Positions 49,720-59,430 of a stretch of DNA of 64,000 nt are shown piece by piece; position 1 is the stretch's first letter, and every line of letters begins with the position of its first letter. The notes beneath the pieces were generated by a model. That model ran no database searches and was not told the DNA's origin. It saw nothing but the letters and a program-made list of their open reading frames with translations. The stretch comes from an uncultured Kiritimatiellota bacterium. GTDB taxonomy: Bacteria > Verrucomicrobiota > Kiritimatiellia > RFP12 > DVOR01. The stretch covers positions 1 through 64,000 of the forward strand of contig CALXOF010000008.1 in assembly GCA_944389945.1 (NCBI GenBank), written 5' to 3'. The translations under genes and the position numbers were made by a program.

Positions 49720-51430
49720 GGGGCTTCCCCTTTCCAAAGGGCTTCTTGCCGAATGGCTTTTTCCCGAAGGATTTGTGTTTGCCGAAGGGCTTGCGGCCCT
49801 TGCGCGGACCGCTGTGCAGGTCTTCGCTCGGGTCGGCGAGGGCGGGGTTCAACGGGCGCCCGTCGAAGTCGGCGTCCTTGAGCGCGGAGAGGACGCGGCG
49901 GCCCAGCTCGGCGCGGACGTCGAAGAAGGCAAACTCGCGCTTGATGGCGATGGCGCCGATGTCCTGCGCCGTGATACCGGCGTGCTCACACGCCAGGCGG
50001 ACGACCGCGCCCTCGCGCAGACCATCCAGCCGCCCCACGTGGAGCATGATGCGCTGGCGTTCGCCGAAGGCCGCGTTGCGTTCGGCGTGGCTGGGCTTCT
50101 CCGCGGGGTTGAGGTCCTGCGCGTCCTCGTAGGCCTCGATGAGGGAGGAGAGGCGGAGCTGGAGCATACGCGCGAGCACCTCTTCGGGCGGGAGCCCGGC
50201 CACCATCGGGGTAACGGCGGGGAGGAGCTCGCGGATGGCAGGGCTGACCTCCGTCACGTTGTGGATTTGCTCGGCCATCCAGAAGACGTGCTTCTGGCGC
50301 ACCTCGTCGGCGGTCGGGATGGCGCGCTGCTCGAAACGCAGACCGCAGATTCGCTCGATTAGGCGCAATTTGCCCGCGTCGCGCGGGGTGAAGAGGACGA
50401 TGGAGACGCCGCTCTTGCCGGCGCGCGCCGTGCGGCCGCTTCGGTGAGTGTAGACCGCCGGGTCATCGGGCAGATGGTAATGGATGACGTGCGAGATGTC
50501 GTCCACGTCCAGCCCGCGCGCCGCCACGTCGGTCGCCACCAGGATACGTACGGCTTTCTCGCGGAACTTACGCATCACGGAGTCGCGCTGCGCCTGGGAG
50601 AGGTCGCCGTGGAGCGCCTCGGCGTAGACGCCGTCGTGCATGAGGGCTTCGCTCAGGCGCTGCGTGTCGACGCGCGTGCGGCAGAAGACCAACCCATACA
50701 TCTCCGGCACAAAGTCGATCACGCGGCGGAGCGCGTTGTAGCGGTTCCGCTCCGCCACCGCATAGGCATGGTGAGCGATGTTGGCCTGGGCCACATTCCG
50801 CTCGCCCACGGTGATTTCGAGCGGATCCGTGAGATAACGCTGGGCGATGGCCTCGACCTCCGGCGGCATGGTCGCCGAGAAGAGCCACATTGAGGCCTCC
50901 TCCGGCGTCGCCTCCAGAATAAAGGTCAGTTCGTCGCGGAAGCCCATGTCGAGCATCTCGTCCGCCTCGTCCAGCACGCACACGCGCACGTCGGAGAGGG
51001 AGATGGACTCGCGGCGAATCAGGTCGCAGAGGCGCCCCGGCGTGGCCACCACCACCTGCGCCCCGCGCTCCAACCTGCGGATCTGCTGACCGATGGGCGC
51101 GCCGCCGTAACAGGCCGCTACGTGTACCTCAGGCAGAAACTTCGCGAAGCGCGCCAGCTCCTCACCAATTTGCAGACACAATTCACGCGTCGGCGCCAGG
51201 ATGAGCGCCTGCGGCTTCGGCGAGGACCTATCAATTCGCGCGAGCAACGGCAATCCATAGGCGCAGGTCTTGCCCGTGCCCGTTGCCGCCAACGCCACGC
51301 AATCCGGCGTCGGCTCGGCCAACAGACGCGGAATCGCCTCCGCCTGAATCGGCATCGGCTCCGCAAAGCCCAAGCCCTCAATCGCCTTCAGCAACGCCTC
51401 GGGCAAACCCAATTCCTGAAAACTCGCCAT
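49712..51430 (-). CDS. DEAD-box RNA helicase with C-terminal RNA-binding domain (DeaD/DbpA-like)
   Basis: 572-aa helicase. The core has [54 protein letters not shown] and [11 protein letters not shown]. Residues about 460-530 form a DbpA-type RNA-binding domain ([40 protein letters not shown], key I-x-I-x-x-x-F-A-F-F). The C-terminal tail repeats a Gly-Lys-Pro-Phe unit ([20 protein letters not shown]). It starts at 51430, 26 bases after an extended -10, with GGAAGGAG as ribosome site. First gene of the helicase-queD operon. Confidence 0.95.
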
Positions 51431-51456
51431 GAATCTCCTTCCTAAAAAGTCCGCGT

Positions 51457-51465
51457 AGCATACCA
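51457..51465 (-). promoter_or_regulatory. Extended -10 of the helicase operon
   Basis: Minus-strand TTTTGGTATGCTACGC contains TATGCT (51457-51462) in the TTTTGGTAT context shared with the sulfite reductase promoter. Confidence 0.55.
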
Positions 51466-51510
51466 AAAAACGCCGTTCCCTGCCCACATCCACCCCTTTC
51501 GCCAAACGAA

Positions 51511-51544
51511 GGAACCGCAGATCTCGCAGATTTTGAGCAGATTT
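51511..51544 (-). repeat. Dispersed phrase, inverted copy
   Basis: GGAACCGCAGATCTCGCAGA followed by TTTTGAGCAGATTT is the reverse complement of the AATCTGC-AAATCTGCGGTTCC phrase at 44631 and 57234. Confidence 0.7.
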
Positions 51545-51551
51545 AGGGTGT

Positions 51552-51676
51552 GTTACCGCACGCAGGACGCTCTAGGGACACTAGGAGGTTTGGAAGTTTG
51601 GTTATGGTGCCCTGTCCTAGTCGCCCCACTGTAAGTATAAAAGCGTGAACGAAGGTCGGCAATACAAACCACGAAG
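51552..51676. repeat. Direct repeat R1, left border of the polyvalent gene fragment
   Basis: Matches 56085-56236 over most of its length. Shared blocks are GCAGGACGCTC, TTTGGAAGTTTGGTT, GTCCTAGT, AGTATAAAAGCG, and GGxCGGxAATACAA. The other copy carries about 20 extra bases of a TCCTATTGGTCCTATTTGTC type in the middle. The coding frame of the polyvalent fragment begins inside this repeat. Confidence 0.8.
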
Positions 51677-54600
51677 CCGCCACTCGCATTAGTCGACCCC
51701 GCAGAGCGACTCGACCCGAAGGCCAAGAAGGATTGGAACTGGTCCGAGCACCTTGCCAAGCTGGCCTACCAGCAGGAGCAGGAATACGACAAGCTCAGGA
51801 AAGAACCGCACGCGCTGACAGAGGACAAGCTCAAGGCCGCCAATAACGCCTACAAACTGTACGAGTCCGCCGCGCTATACGCAGCGGAGTCCGGCATGAA
51901 GGAAGCCGCAAAGCCCCTTGAGGCTGCGGCTAAGCGCTTAGAGAGCGAGATCGAGAAGCAGTTTACCGAGCCCGAGAAACAGCGCAAGGCCAACCAGAGG
52001 AAGTATTCCAAGGACATCAAGGCATTGCAGAAGTCCTTTGACGAGGCGATGGACAACGCCCAGCCTAGACTGGAGGACGACGAGCGCAGCCGGGCGTGGA
52101 ACCGGATGGTGCTGGACTATCTGATGTTCAAGGCAGAGGCGGAGTTTGCCAAGGCGCTTGAGAAGGGTCTGCGCAAGGTGGGCAAGAAGCAGTGGAACAG
52201 ATTCCGGGGACCCATCATCAAGACCATCCAGAAGCTTGCCAACGACGCGGCGTCGCCGGACGGGTGGCTTGCCAAGCGGCTGGAGAACCCGAGTGTGGCA
52301 GATCGGGACGCCATCCGGGCTTTCATCGCGGAGGCGTTTGGGTTGGAGAAGGACGCCATCCCGATGGGGTGGACGTACATGTTCGACGAGATCGCCAAGG
52401 CCATGGAGGAGATGACCAAGGGCATCCGTGGCTATCTGCCTGCGGGGCCGGAGGTGGCCGGATTGCTGACGGGGCCGACTGAACTGGAGGTGGAGCCGGA
52501 GGCCACGGAGGAGCAACCTTCGACGGCGATGGATGCGCAGGAGGCGCTCAACCGGGCGGGCGAGCGGTTCCGCAATCGGCGTGCGGCGGAGGCGCTTGCG
52601 CAGGACACGGCGTTGCCTGAGACCGGCGCGGAGGGGGAGTCTGACCTCGATGGGTTGGCGGGGAACACGGCGCTGAGCGTGGGGGAGCCGAAACGCGGCG
52701 ACACAATCGTCAGACGAACAACGTTTGATGTCGAAGAGGACAACGAACGAGATGTTGGCTACTATTATTACGTGAACGACATGCCTGTCGCTTACGCAAG
52801 TGTCCGAATCTTCAAGGACTCGACCTATGTTGAACGCATCGACGTAGACGACGACTATCAGAACATGGGATTCGGCACGCGTATTCTCAAACAGTTGGCG
52901 GATGAATACGGCGACGTCTATGTCGCGCCGGACAATGAGGACGCGAAGCGCCTGTATGAACGGATTGGATATGACAAGGTGGGGTCTCGTGCATACAACG
53001 AGAGCTACTACGCGGTGGACGAGGGGTATGGGGTCTATTCCATCAGCGGCGACAGCAACACGAACATCGTCATCGAGGGGGAGGATGACGGGGCAGGCAA
53101 TGTGGCGTTGAGCGTGGGGGAGGACGGCACCAAGGGTGTCGACCCGGGGCGCGTCAAGTCAGGTCTTGCGGACTTTGCGAAGGAGTGGAAGTCTCGCGGA
53201 GGCTTGGAGTATGGGGATGAGCGGGAGTTGAACGCCATTCTTGATGGCGCGAACCGCTTCATGGACGCCTATTTCGGCGGAGCAATTGCGCTCTCCAACG
53301 GTGGCGTGTTGCGGTTTTATCCGGACCGCCGGGCGATTGAGCGCCTTGGGTTGGAGCGGGCATGGATGGAGTATGCGATCCACGCGGTCACGCATCAGAA
53401 AGGAGAGGGAGAGCGCGTTCGCGTTTATAGTCGCACAAAAGCGAAAACTCTTGATGACATCAGGGAGATTGTCGCGGCGGACAAGTGCGTAATCGACAAG
53501 GGAGATCTCGTTTTCATTGGCAATAACGGCATGTCTGTCGTCGCGGAAATAGTGAACAAAGATGCCATGCGCTTTGACGAGGAACGCTATATCACGACAA
53601 AGTTTACGGGGAGTAGACTTAGGAGAATGGCAGCGGTGCCACTGAACACCCTAATGGCACCGCGCGAGGGAACCGTGAAGAGTGCGGGTACATCTCCCTC
53701 GTCCACAAACACTATCGCAAATCCGGGTGCCGATGTCAAGCCCGGCAACACGGCCTTGTCCGTGGGCGGGTTTGGACTGAACGCGAACGCGCGTACCGAG
53801 ATGGAGAAGGTGCGCAAGCAGTATGAGGGGACGGACAAGTGGATGAAGACCCCGAACGGGAAGCCCACGAAGCTGAACGAGCGGCAGTGGCTGCAGGTGC
53901 GCACTCCCTCGTTCAAGGCATGGTTCGGCGACTGGGAGAACGACCCCGAACACGCCAGCAAGGTGGTGGACGAGAACGGAGAGCCGCTCGTAGTCTACCA
54001 CCAGACCAACAGCAAGGCCTATATCAATCGTGAGACCGGGCAAGAGTGGGACAGGATTACCCCGGAAGAGCGACAGGCGTGGCGTGATCGTGGCGATTGG
54101 GACGAGCACTGGGAAGAGCAAGACTTCTACACGTTTGACAACACGACGCACGGCAGACGCTCGATTGAGATGCCTGCGTTCTTCTTCTCGCCAGAATATG
54201 ACGAATACCACGAGTATGGGAATCGTACCGTGGCGGCATTTCTCAATCTGCGCAACCCCGCGTCCAACCCAGAGATTCCAAATGCAGGCGTGACGGACAC
54301 TGCTGGTGAAGATGCCATGAACGCCTTGATGAAACAGGGCTACGATGGCTTTATCCGTGACGATGACGGAGCGGTTTACGAAATCAACGCGTTTCGGCCC
54401 GAACAAATCAAGTCCGCGACGGACAACGTGGGCACGTTTGACCCGAGCGTCCAAGACATCCGCCTCTCCGTGGGCGACCGTGCGTACCTTGACGCGGTGC
54501 GGCGTGGGGACATGGGGGCCGCGCGGCGGATGGTGGAGGAGCGGGCAACGGAGATGGGGATTGAAAATCCTATCCCAGAGCAGACGGATGCGTATAAGGT

Positions 54601-56200
54601 GCGCGTGTCGGCTCCACCGAAGAAGACCATCAAGGTTTATAAGGTGTTCACCATTGACCAGGCGGGGCGGCCGACGGCCTTGTTCGTCTCCGGCATGGAC
54701 GCGCTCCCGATGGGTGTTTGGCTGGATGCGCAGGATACGTGGCATTTCACGGCGAAAAACGGCAAACAGTACGTTCCTTCAACGGCCAATCCGAATGGGC
54801 GCGGTGGGAAGACAGGTGCTGCCGTAGAAATCCCGAACGAGGCGACGCGTCAAGAGCTCATCAAGCGCGGGTTCCTTCCGCAGGGCAGCAAGGCAAAGAC
54901 GGTGGTGGCCTTGGCGTATCGTCCTGGATGGCACGCGGGTGACATGCCGTTCTTCCCGCAGGGTGGCGTGAGGCGTGCCGGAAGCAACTATGGCAACGTG
55001 CACCATGCGCGGCAGGTGGTGTTCGAGTGCGAGATGGACGCCGACCATGACTATACCGATGAGGCACGGCGTCAGCCGAAGGCGCTTACGAAGGATGGAC
55101 GGGTGAATGAGGCAAACGCCGACCTTCAATCCATGCCGGAGGGCGGGTTCTATCGATACTCGACCAATCCGCTCACGAAGGGCGGCAAGCGTGGAACGTG
55201 GTTTATTTCCGGGAGTCTGAAAATCAACCGTGCGCTGACGCAGGGGGAAGCCGATGGCATCCTGCGAGAAAACGGTTTCGCACCGCAGGAGTGGGAGCAG
55301 GGTGCGCTTGACCTTGCTCAACTTGGTTATCGTGGAGATGAAAGCGAGGCGGCAAGAAAGACGTTGGCCCCGGTGACGTACGACGACAACGGGAATGTGA
55401 TTCCGCTGAGCAGACGGTTCAACCCCGCAATTCAAGACATCCGCTTTTCCGTCGGCGAGCGGATGGGTGGGCGTGCGCCGACGGTTGAGCCGGGCGGGGA
55501 CGTGCGCGAGGCCGGGGAAGGGGCGTTGGCGTGGCTGCGGAGGAAGTTTGTGCACTCGCAGACGCCGGTTTTTGACGCGGTGCGGCGCGTGATGGGCGTG
55601 GGGCGGGAGCCTCCGGACGCGTTGAACGTGGAGGCGGCGGCCAAGAACGTGCACGGCAAGATCCGGGCGCGGCAGGAGATGCTCCAGCGGGCGTATCTGG
55701 AGCCGCTGAAGGCCATTCTGGCACAGCCCGGGCTGGACAGGAAGCGGTTTGACGACTACGCGCTGGCCCTGCACGCGCTGGAGCGCAACCGGATGATACA
55801 GGAGCGGAGCGTGGTGGTCGACCCCACGACCGGCGAGGTGGTCGACTTGGGCGTGGAGGCCGGGTCCGGCGTGACGAACGCGTGGGCCGAGCGGGTGATA
55901 CGCGAAATCCAGCGCGACCCCTTCGCGGCGCAGTACAAAGAGGCCGCGAACATCTTGGCCGAGATGAACCGCTTTGTGCTGCGCGGGGCGGTGGCAGACG
56001 GGTTGCTGACCGAGGCGCAGGCGAAGACGTGGATGCGGTTGAGTCCGCACTACGTGCCGCTGATTTTGGGCAGATTGAGGGCCGGCTACCGCCGGCAGGA
56101 CGCTCCAGGGGAAGCTTGGAAGTTTGGAGGCTTGGAAGTTTGGTTGTGGCGCCCCGTCCTAGTTGTCCTATTGGTCCTATTTGTCTTACCGCGAGTATAA
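51641..56200 (+). pseudogene. Internal fragment of a phage-type polyvalent protein gene
   Basis: One frame stays open from 51641 (after TAA at 51638) to 56200, but reads as coding back into repeat R1 without a start, and its last 40 residues are repeat R2 translated. It therefore looks like the middle of a much larger gene. The first ATG is at 51896. Modules (residues from it): a charged helical region (1-180); a GNAT-like acetyltransferase (about 265-365, DDDYQNMGFGTRIL); an ADP-ribosyltransferase-like polyvalent domain (about 640-855, LVVYHQTNS, PAFFFSPEYDEYHEYG, EQIKSATDNVGTFDP); a second unknown module (about 890-1180); and a helical domain like those near the end of phage polyvalent proteins (1210-1385). 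Five LSVG-type linkers separate modules. Translation is uncertain. Confidence 0.75.
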
Positions 56201-56236
56201 AAGCGCAAACGATGGCCGGTAATACAAGTCGTGATG
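56085..56236. repeat. Direct repeat R2, right border of the polyvalent gene fragment
   Basis: Second copy of R1. It begins GCTACCGCCGGCAGGACGCTC, preceded by GCCG, so that the palindromic start GCCGGCTACCGCCGGC is complete here. Where it begins, the polyvalent reading frame loses its family resemblance. Its right part (GTATAAAAGCG, CCGGTAATACAA) merges into the truncated transposase gene on the minus strand. Confidence 0.8.
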
Positions 56237-56670
56237 TTCCTGCGACGCCGACCTTGAGGAACCGTTTGACGCTGACGAGACGGAAGGGGCGGTCGGATGG
56301 TGCGCGTGATGGTGGAGACACTCATGCGGCGCAGTTCGTCGGCAATGGTCTTTGGGATTGGCGCTTTCGTCTCCGCGTAGTCCCGGATAGCCGTGTCCAT
56401 GACGGCGTGGAGGTAGAGCGGGCACATCTGCCCCATCGCCAGTCCGATACGGACGAGGACCTGTCTGGACTTCAGGGAATAGGTTGGGGGCCGTCCGTGA
56501 TGGGGGTGGTTACGATAGGAGCCGTTGGGCAAGCGGATGACAAACTTCCGCGACAGCTTGCACATCCTGATTGCCTCATCGAGCAACGCTGTCTTTTCTG
56601 CTCGTGTCCGAGCCTTGGCGTATCGTCGTCTCATTCTGTCCATGTACTCGTTCTCAAAAGTCTGTTCCAT
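56206..56670 (-). pseudogene. Truncated integrase-core-type transposase, N-terminal part
   Basis: The first 127 codons look like the N-terminal helix-turn-helix part of a DDE transposase with an integrase core: RRRYAKARTRAEKTALLDEAIRMCKLSRKFVIR, then IADELRRMSVSTITRTIRP, where family members have a block like ISxATIDRLL. After residue 127 (about 56289) the resemblance ends and the frame runs into repeat R2. The whole catalytic DDE core is missing, so it cannot be active. It is read on the minus strand toward the polyvalent fragment. The family is close to ISNCY/IS481-like groups; exact placement is not possible by eye. Confidence 0.7.
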
Positions 56671-56678
56671 GTCGACTC

Positions 56679-56750
56679 CTTCGGTGCAATCGCATTTGAC
56701 ACATAGGAAGGATATCGACTTTCGCTTCGGTGCAATTTACTATGACACAT
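56679..56750. repeat. Two 26-bp direct repeats at the transposon end
   Basis: CTTCGGTGCAAT-N6-TGACACAT occurs at 56679-56704 and 56725-56750, 46 bp apart, directly upstream of the transposase start. Read on the minus strand each begins ATGTGTCA. Such paired sites are typical transposase-binding repeats at an element end, which would put the outer end near 56751. Confidence 0.75.
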
Positions 56751-56816
56751 CACGCCTGCGTGTGGCAACACGCCTTTAATCTATGTAAGCTGCGCTTTCC
56801 TCCGGTTTCGGGATAG

Positions 56817-56967
56817 CAAATGACAGGTCTTGGAGGTGGTGTATCTTGCTATGAGAGATTAGATTGTCTGTGATTTAGGGGAACCAAATGACAGGTCTTG
56901 GAGGTGGTGTATCTTGCTATGAGAGATTAGATTGTCTGTGATTTAGGGGAACCAAATGACAGGTCTT
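56817..56967. repeat. 68-bp tandem repeat
   Basis: A unit beginning CAAATGACAGGTCTTGGAGG starts at 56817, 56885 and 56953. The first two units match throughout apart from their junctions; the third is cut after 15 bases. No coding capacity or known motif. Confidence 0.92.
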
Positions 56968-57335
56968 TGGCAAGGGTGCGTGGTGTGAGTTCCTGCGATT
57001 GGGCTGGGGAAATCTCGGATTGAATGAGGTCCCTCTCTCATATTATAGGTAGGGGGTGATGGCGAGGGCTTCCCACGCCAGTGTCACCGGCGATAACCGG
57101 TGTGTCCGTTTCGGATATTTCAGTTGTTTTTGGGAAGCATACTGAGACGGCGTGATAAGACCATTAGAACGTGGCTCTCTAAGGAGCTTTATTCCCAAAA
57201 CACACTGACAGTCTTGCGTGCGGTAGCTTGCCATTAATCTGCCCCCAATCTGCGAAATCTGCGGTTCCCCTGCGTCTTTGCAGTCCCACTTGTGCCCGAC
57301 AGCATTAGGTTCGCGTTACGCCGAGGGGTGGGGAT
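56968..57335. other. Degenerate non-coding region
   Basis: Contains a hairpin CACCGG-CGATAA-CCGGTG (about 57087-57104), and the dispersed phrase AATCTGCGAAATCTGCGG (57248-57265) followed by TGCGTCTTTGCAG. A minus-strand frame at 57043-57234 (63 aa) has no recognised family. Probably decayed mobile-element sequence. Confidence 0.5.
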
Positions 57336-57345
57336 GTGGTATACT
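57336..57345 (+). promoter_or_regulatory. Extended -10 of nifU-nifS
   Basis: GATGTGGTATACTATGCG contains TATACT (57340-57345) and is the fullest match to the shared extended -10, 31 bases before the start codon; GAAAGGAGC is the ribosome site. Confidence 0.7.
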
Positions 57346-57376
57346 ATGCGCTTCCTGAAGAAAGGAGCGTAAGCAA

Positions 57377-58216
57377 ATGTGGGATTACACCGAAAAAGTG
57401 ATGGACCATTTCCGGCACCCGAGGAACGTCGGGGCCATTGAACACCCGGACGGGAAGGCGACGGTGGGGTCGCTGGCTTGCGGCGACGCGCTGACCTTCA
57501 TGTTCAAGTTGGGACCGGACGGGCGCATCGCCGAGGCAAAGTTCCAGACCTTCGGGTGCGCGAGCGCGGTGGCTTCGAGCTCGGCGCTGACGGAGATGGT
57601 CATCGGCAAGACGTTGGAAGAGGCCGAGAAGATCACGAACAAGGACATCGCGGACTATCTGGGCGGCTTGCCGGACCAGAAGATGCATTGCTCGGTGATG
57701 GGTCGCGAGGCGCTTGAGGCGGCCATCCACAACTATCGCACGGGCGAAGAGAACGTGGTGCAGGTGAACGACGAGATTGTTTGCACCTGCTTCGGCGTCT
57801 CCCGCGCGGAAATCGAGCGCGTGACGCGTGAGAATCATCTCCACACGGTGGAAGAGGTGACGAACTATTGCAAGGCCGGCGGCGGTTGCGGAATGTGCCG
57901 TGACCGTATCCAGGAAATTGTGGACGAGGTGAACCACGCGCAGGCCGCGGCGGCGGAGCCTCCGAAGCCGGCGAAGAAGATGACCACGCTCCAGAAGATC
58001 AAGCTCATCGAGCAGACGCTTGAGGAGCAGGTGCGCCCCGTGCTGAAGAAAGATGGGGGCGACGTGGAGTTGGTGGACGTGGACGGGGACACCGTCCGCA
58101 TCGCCTTCCGCGGGATGTGCGCGGGCTGCCGGAGCGCGGCTATCACGCGCGATAACCTGATCGCGCACGCGCTCCATGAGTTCGTGGACCCGGCAATCGA
58201 GGTGGTGATGGAATGA
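57377..58216 (+). CDS. nifU: NifU-type iron-sulfur cluster assembly scaffold
   Basis: 279-aa three-domain scaffold. The IscU-like domain (1-125) has cluster ligands Cys35, Cys61 and Cys105. The central BFD-like [2Fe-2S] domain has Cys136, Cys138, Cys171 and Cys174. The C-terminal Nfu domain has CAGC (Cys248, Cys251). This is the full-length NifU architecture, which outside nitrogen fixers serves general Fe-S assembly in several anaerobes. It overlaps nifS by 4 bases (ATGA). No nitrogenase genes are in the window. Confidence 0.96.
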   Translation: MWDYTEKVMDHFRHPRNVGAIEHPDGKATVGSLACGDALTFMFKLGPDGRIAEAKFQTFGCASAVASSSALTEMVIGKTLEEAEKITNKDIADYLGGLPDQKMHCSVMGREALEAAIHNYRTGEENVVQVNDEIVCTCFGVSRAEIERVTRENHLHTVEEVTNYCKAGGGCGMCRDRIQEIVDEVNHAQAAAAEPPKPAKKMTTLQKIKLIEQTLEEQVRPVLKKDGGDVELVDVDGDTVRIAFRGMCAGCRSAAITRDNLIAHALHEFVDPAIEVVME

Positions 58217-59391
58217 GCAACGCCCCTTTGGTTTATTTGGACAACAACGCGACGACGCGTCCCGCGTCCGAGGTGGTGGAGGCGATGCTTCCCCTCCTAA
58301 CGGAGCAGTGGGGCAACCCCAGTAGCATGCACGCCTTCGGTGGGCGGGTGGCCAAGCCCGTGGCCGAGGCGCGCGAACGGGTCGCGGCCTTCCTCAACGC
58401 GGAGCGTCCGGAAGAGGTCGTCTTCGAGGGGTGCGCCACGGAGGCCGACAACCATGCGCTCTTTGGCGTGGCGGCGGCCTGGGGGCGCCCCGGCACCATC
58501 ATCACCAGCCGCGTGGAGCACCCGGCCATCCTGGGGCCTTGTCTGCGCTTGCGCGAGATGGGGCACACGGTGGTGGAAATCGGCGTAGACGGCGAGGGCC
58601 GCTTCGACATGGAGGCTTATGAGGCCGCCTTGGCCGCGCACCCGGGCCCAAAACTGGTCTCGGTGATGTGGGCGAACAACGAGACGGGCGTCCTCTTCCC
58701 TATCAAACGCATTGCCGAGCTGGGCAAGGCCGCCGGTGCCATCGTGCATACCGACGCAGTACAGGCGGCCGGCAAGGTGCCGTTGGACGTGCGTGAGGTG
58801 CCGGTGGACCTGCTCTCCATCGCGGGGCATAAGATGCATGCGCCCAAGGGCATCGGTGTCCTGTACGTCCGCCGGGGCACGCGTATCAAGCCCTTCGTCA
58901 TCGGGGGTCACCAGGAGCGTGGCCGCCGCGGCGGTACGGAGAATGTGCCCTACATCATCGGCATGGCCAAGGCGTGTGACCTTTCCGCGGCGGCCTTGAC
59001 GGACGGTTCCGAGGTGCGTATTCGCCGCCTGCGCGACAAGTTGCAGACGGGGCTTCTGGCGACGTGCCCGGACAGCCGCGTGAACGGCGGCGGGGCCGAA
59101 CGTGTTTCCAACACGCTGAACATCTCCTTCGAGTACATCGAGGGCGAGAGCGTGCTCTATCACCTGAGCGACTTGGGCATTTGCGCGAGCAGTGGCTCCG
59201 CCTGCGCGGCGGGAAGCCTGGAGCCGAGCCATGTGATCCGTGCGATGGGCGTGCCCTTCACCGCTGTGCACGGGTCGATTCGCTTCTCCCTGAGCCGCTA
59301 CACGACCGAAGAGGAGATCGATTACGTGCTCAAACACTGCCCGGAGGTGGTGGCCGAGATGCGCGCGATTTCGCCCTTCGTGAAGCACTGA
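58213..59391 (+). CDS. nifS: Cysteine desulfurase NifS/IscS type
   Basis: 392-aa PLP enzyme releasing sulfur from cysteine for NifU and for tRNA thiolation. Key segments are YLDNNATTRPA, WGNPSSMHAFG, VHTDAVQAAGK, the PLP Lys in IAGHKMHAPKG, GGHQERGRRGGTENV and the catalytic Cys in SSGSACAAGS. It is translationally coupled to nifU. It may also supply sulfur to MnmA (22494-23516). Confidence 0.96.
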   Translation: MSNAPLVYLDNNATTRPASEVVEAMLPLLTEQWGNPSSMHAFGGRVAKPVAEARERVAAFLNAERPEEVVFEGCATEADNHALFGVAAAWGRPGTIITSRVEHPAILGPCLRLREMGHTVVEIGVDGEGRFDMEAYEAALAAHPGPKLVSVMWANNETGVLFPIKRIAELGKAAGAIVHTDAVQAAGKVPLDVREVPVDLLSIAGHKMHAPKGIGVLYVRRGTRIKPFVIGGHQERGRRGGTENVPYIIGMAKACDLSAAALTDGSEVRIRRLRDKLQTGLLATCPDSRVNGGGAERVSNTLNISFEYIEGESVLYHLSDLGICASSGSACAAGSLEPSHVIRAMGVPFTAVHGSIRFSLSRYTTEEEIDYVLKHCPEVVAEMRAISPFVKH

Positions 59392-59400
59392 GCGCATTTG

Positions 59401-59409
59401 TGCTATTCT
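59401..59409 (+). promoter_or_regulatory. Extended -10 of the OmpA-family gene
   Basis: ATTTGTGCTATTCTATAA contains TATTCT (59404-59409) with the upstream TGTG, 21 bases before the start; GAAAGGA is the ribosome site. Confidence 0.55.
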
Positions 59410-59430
59410 ATAAAAAAGAAAGGACGCAAG

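Noticed and set aside
56085-56197. C-terminal hydrophobic tail of the polyvalent frame as a real membrane anchor
   Set aside because: These residues are translated from repeat R2, whose counterpart R1 is non-coding in the same frame.
57043-57234. 63-aa minus-strand frame in the mobile region
   Set aside because: No start signal or recognisable domain; lies among degenerate repeats.
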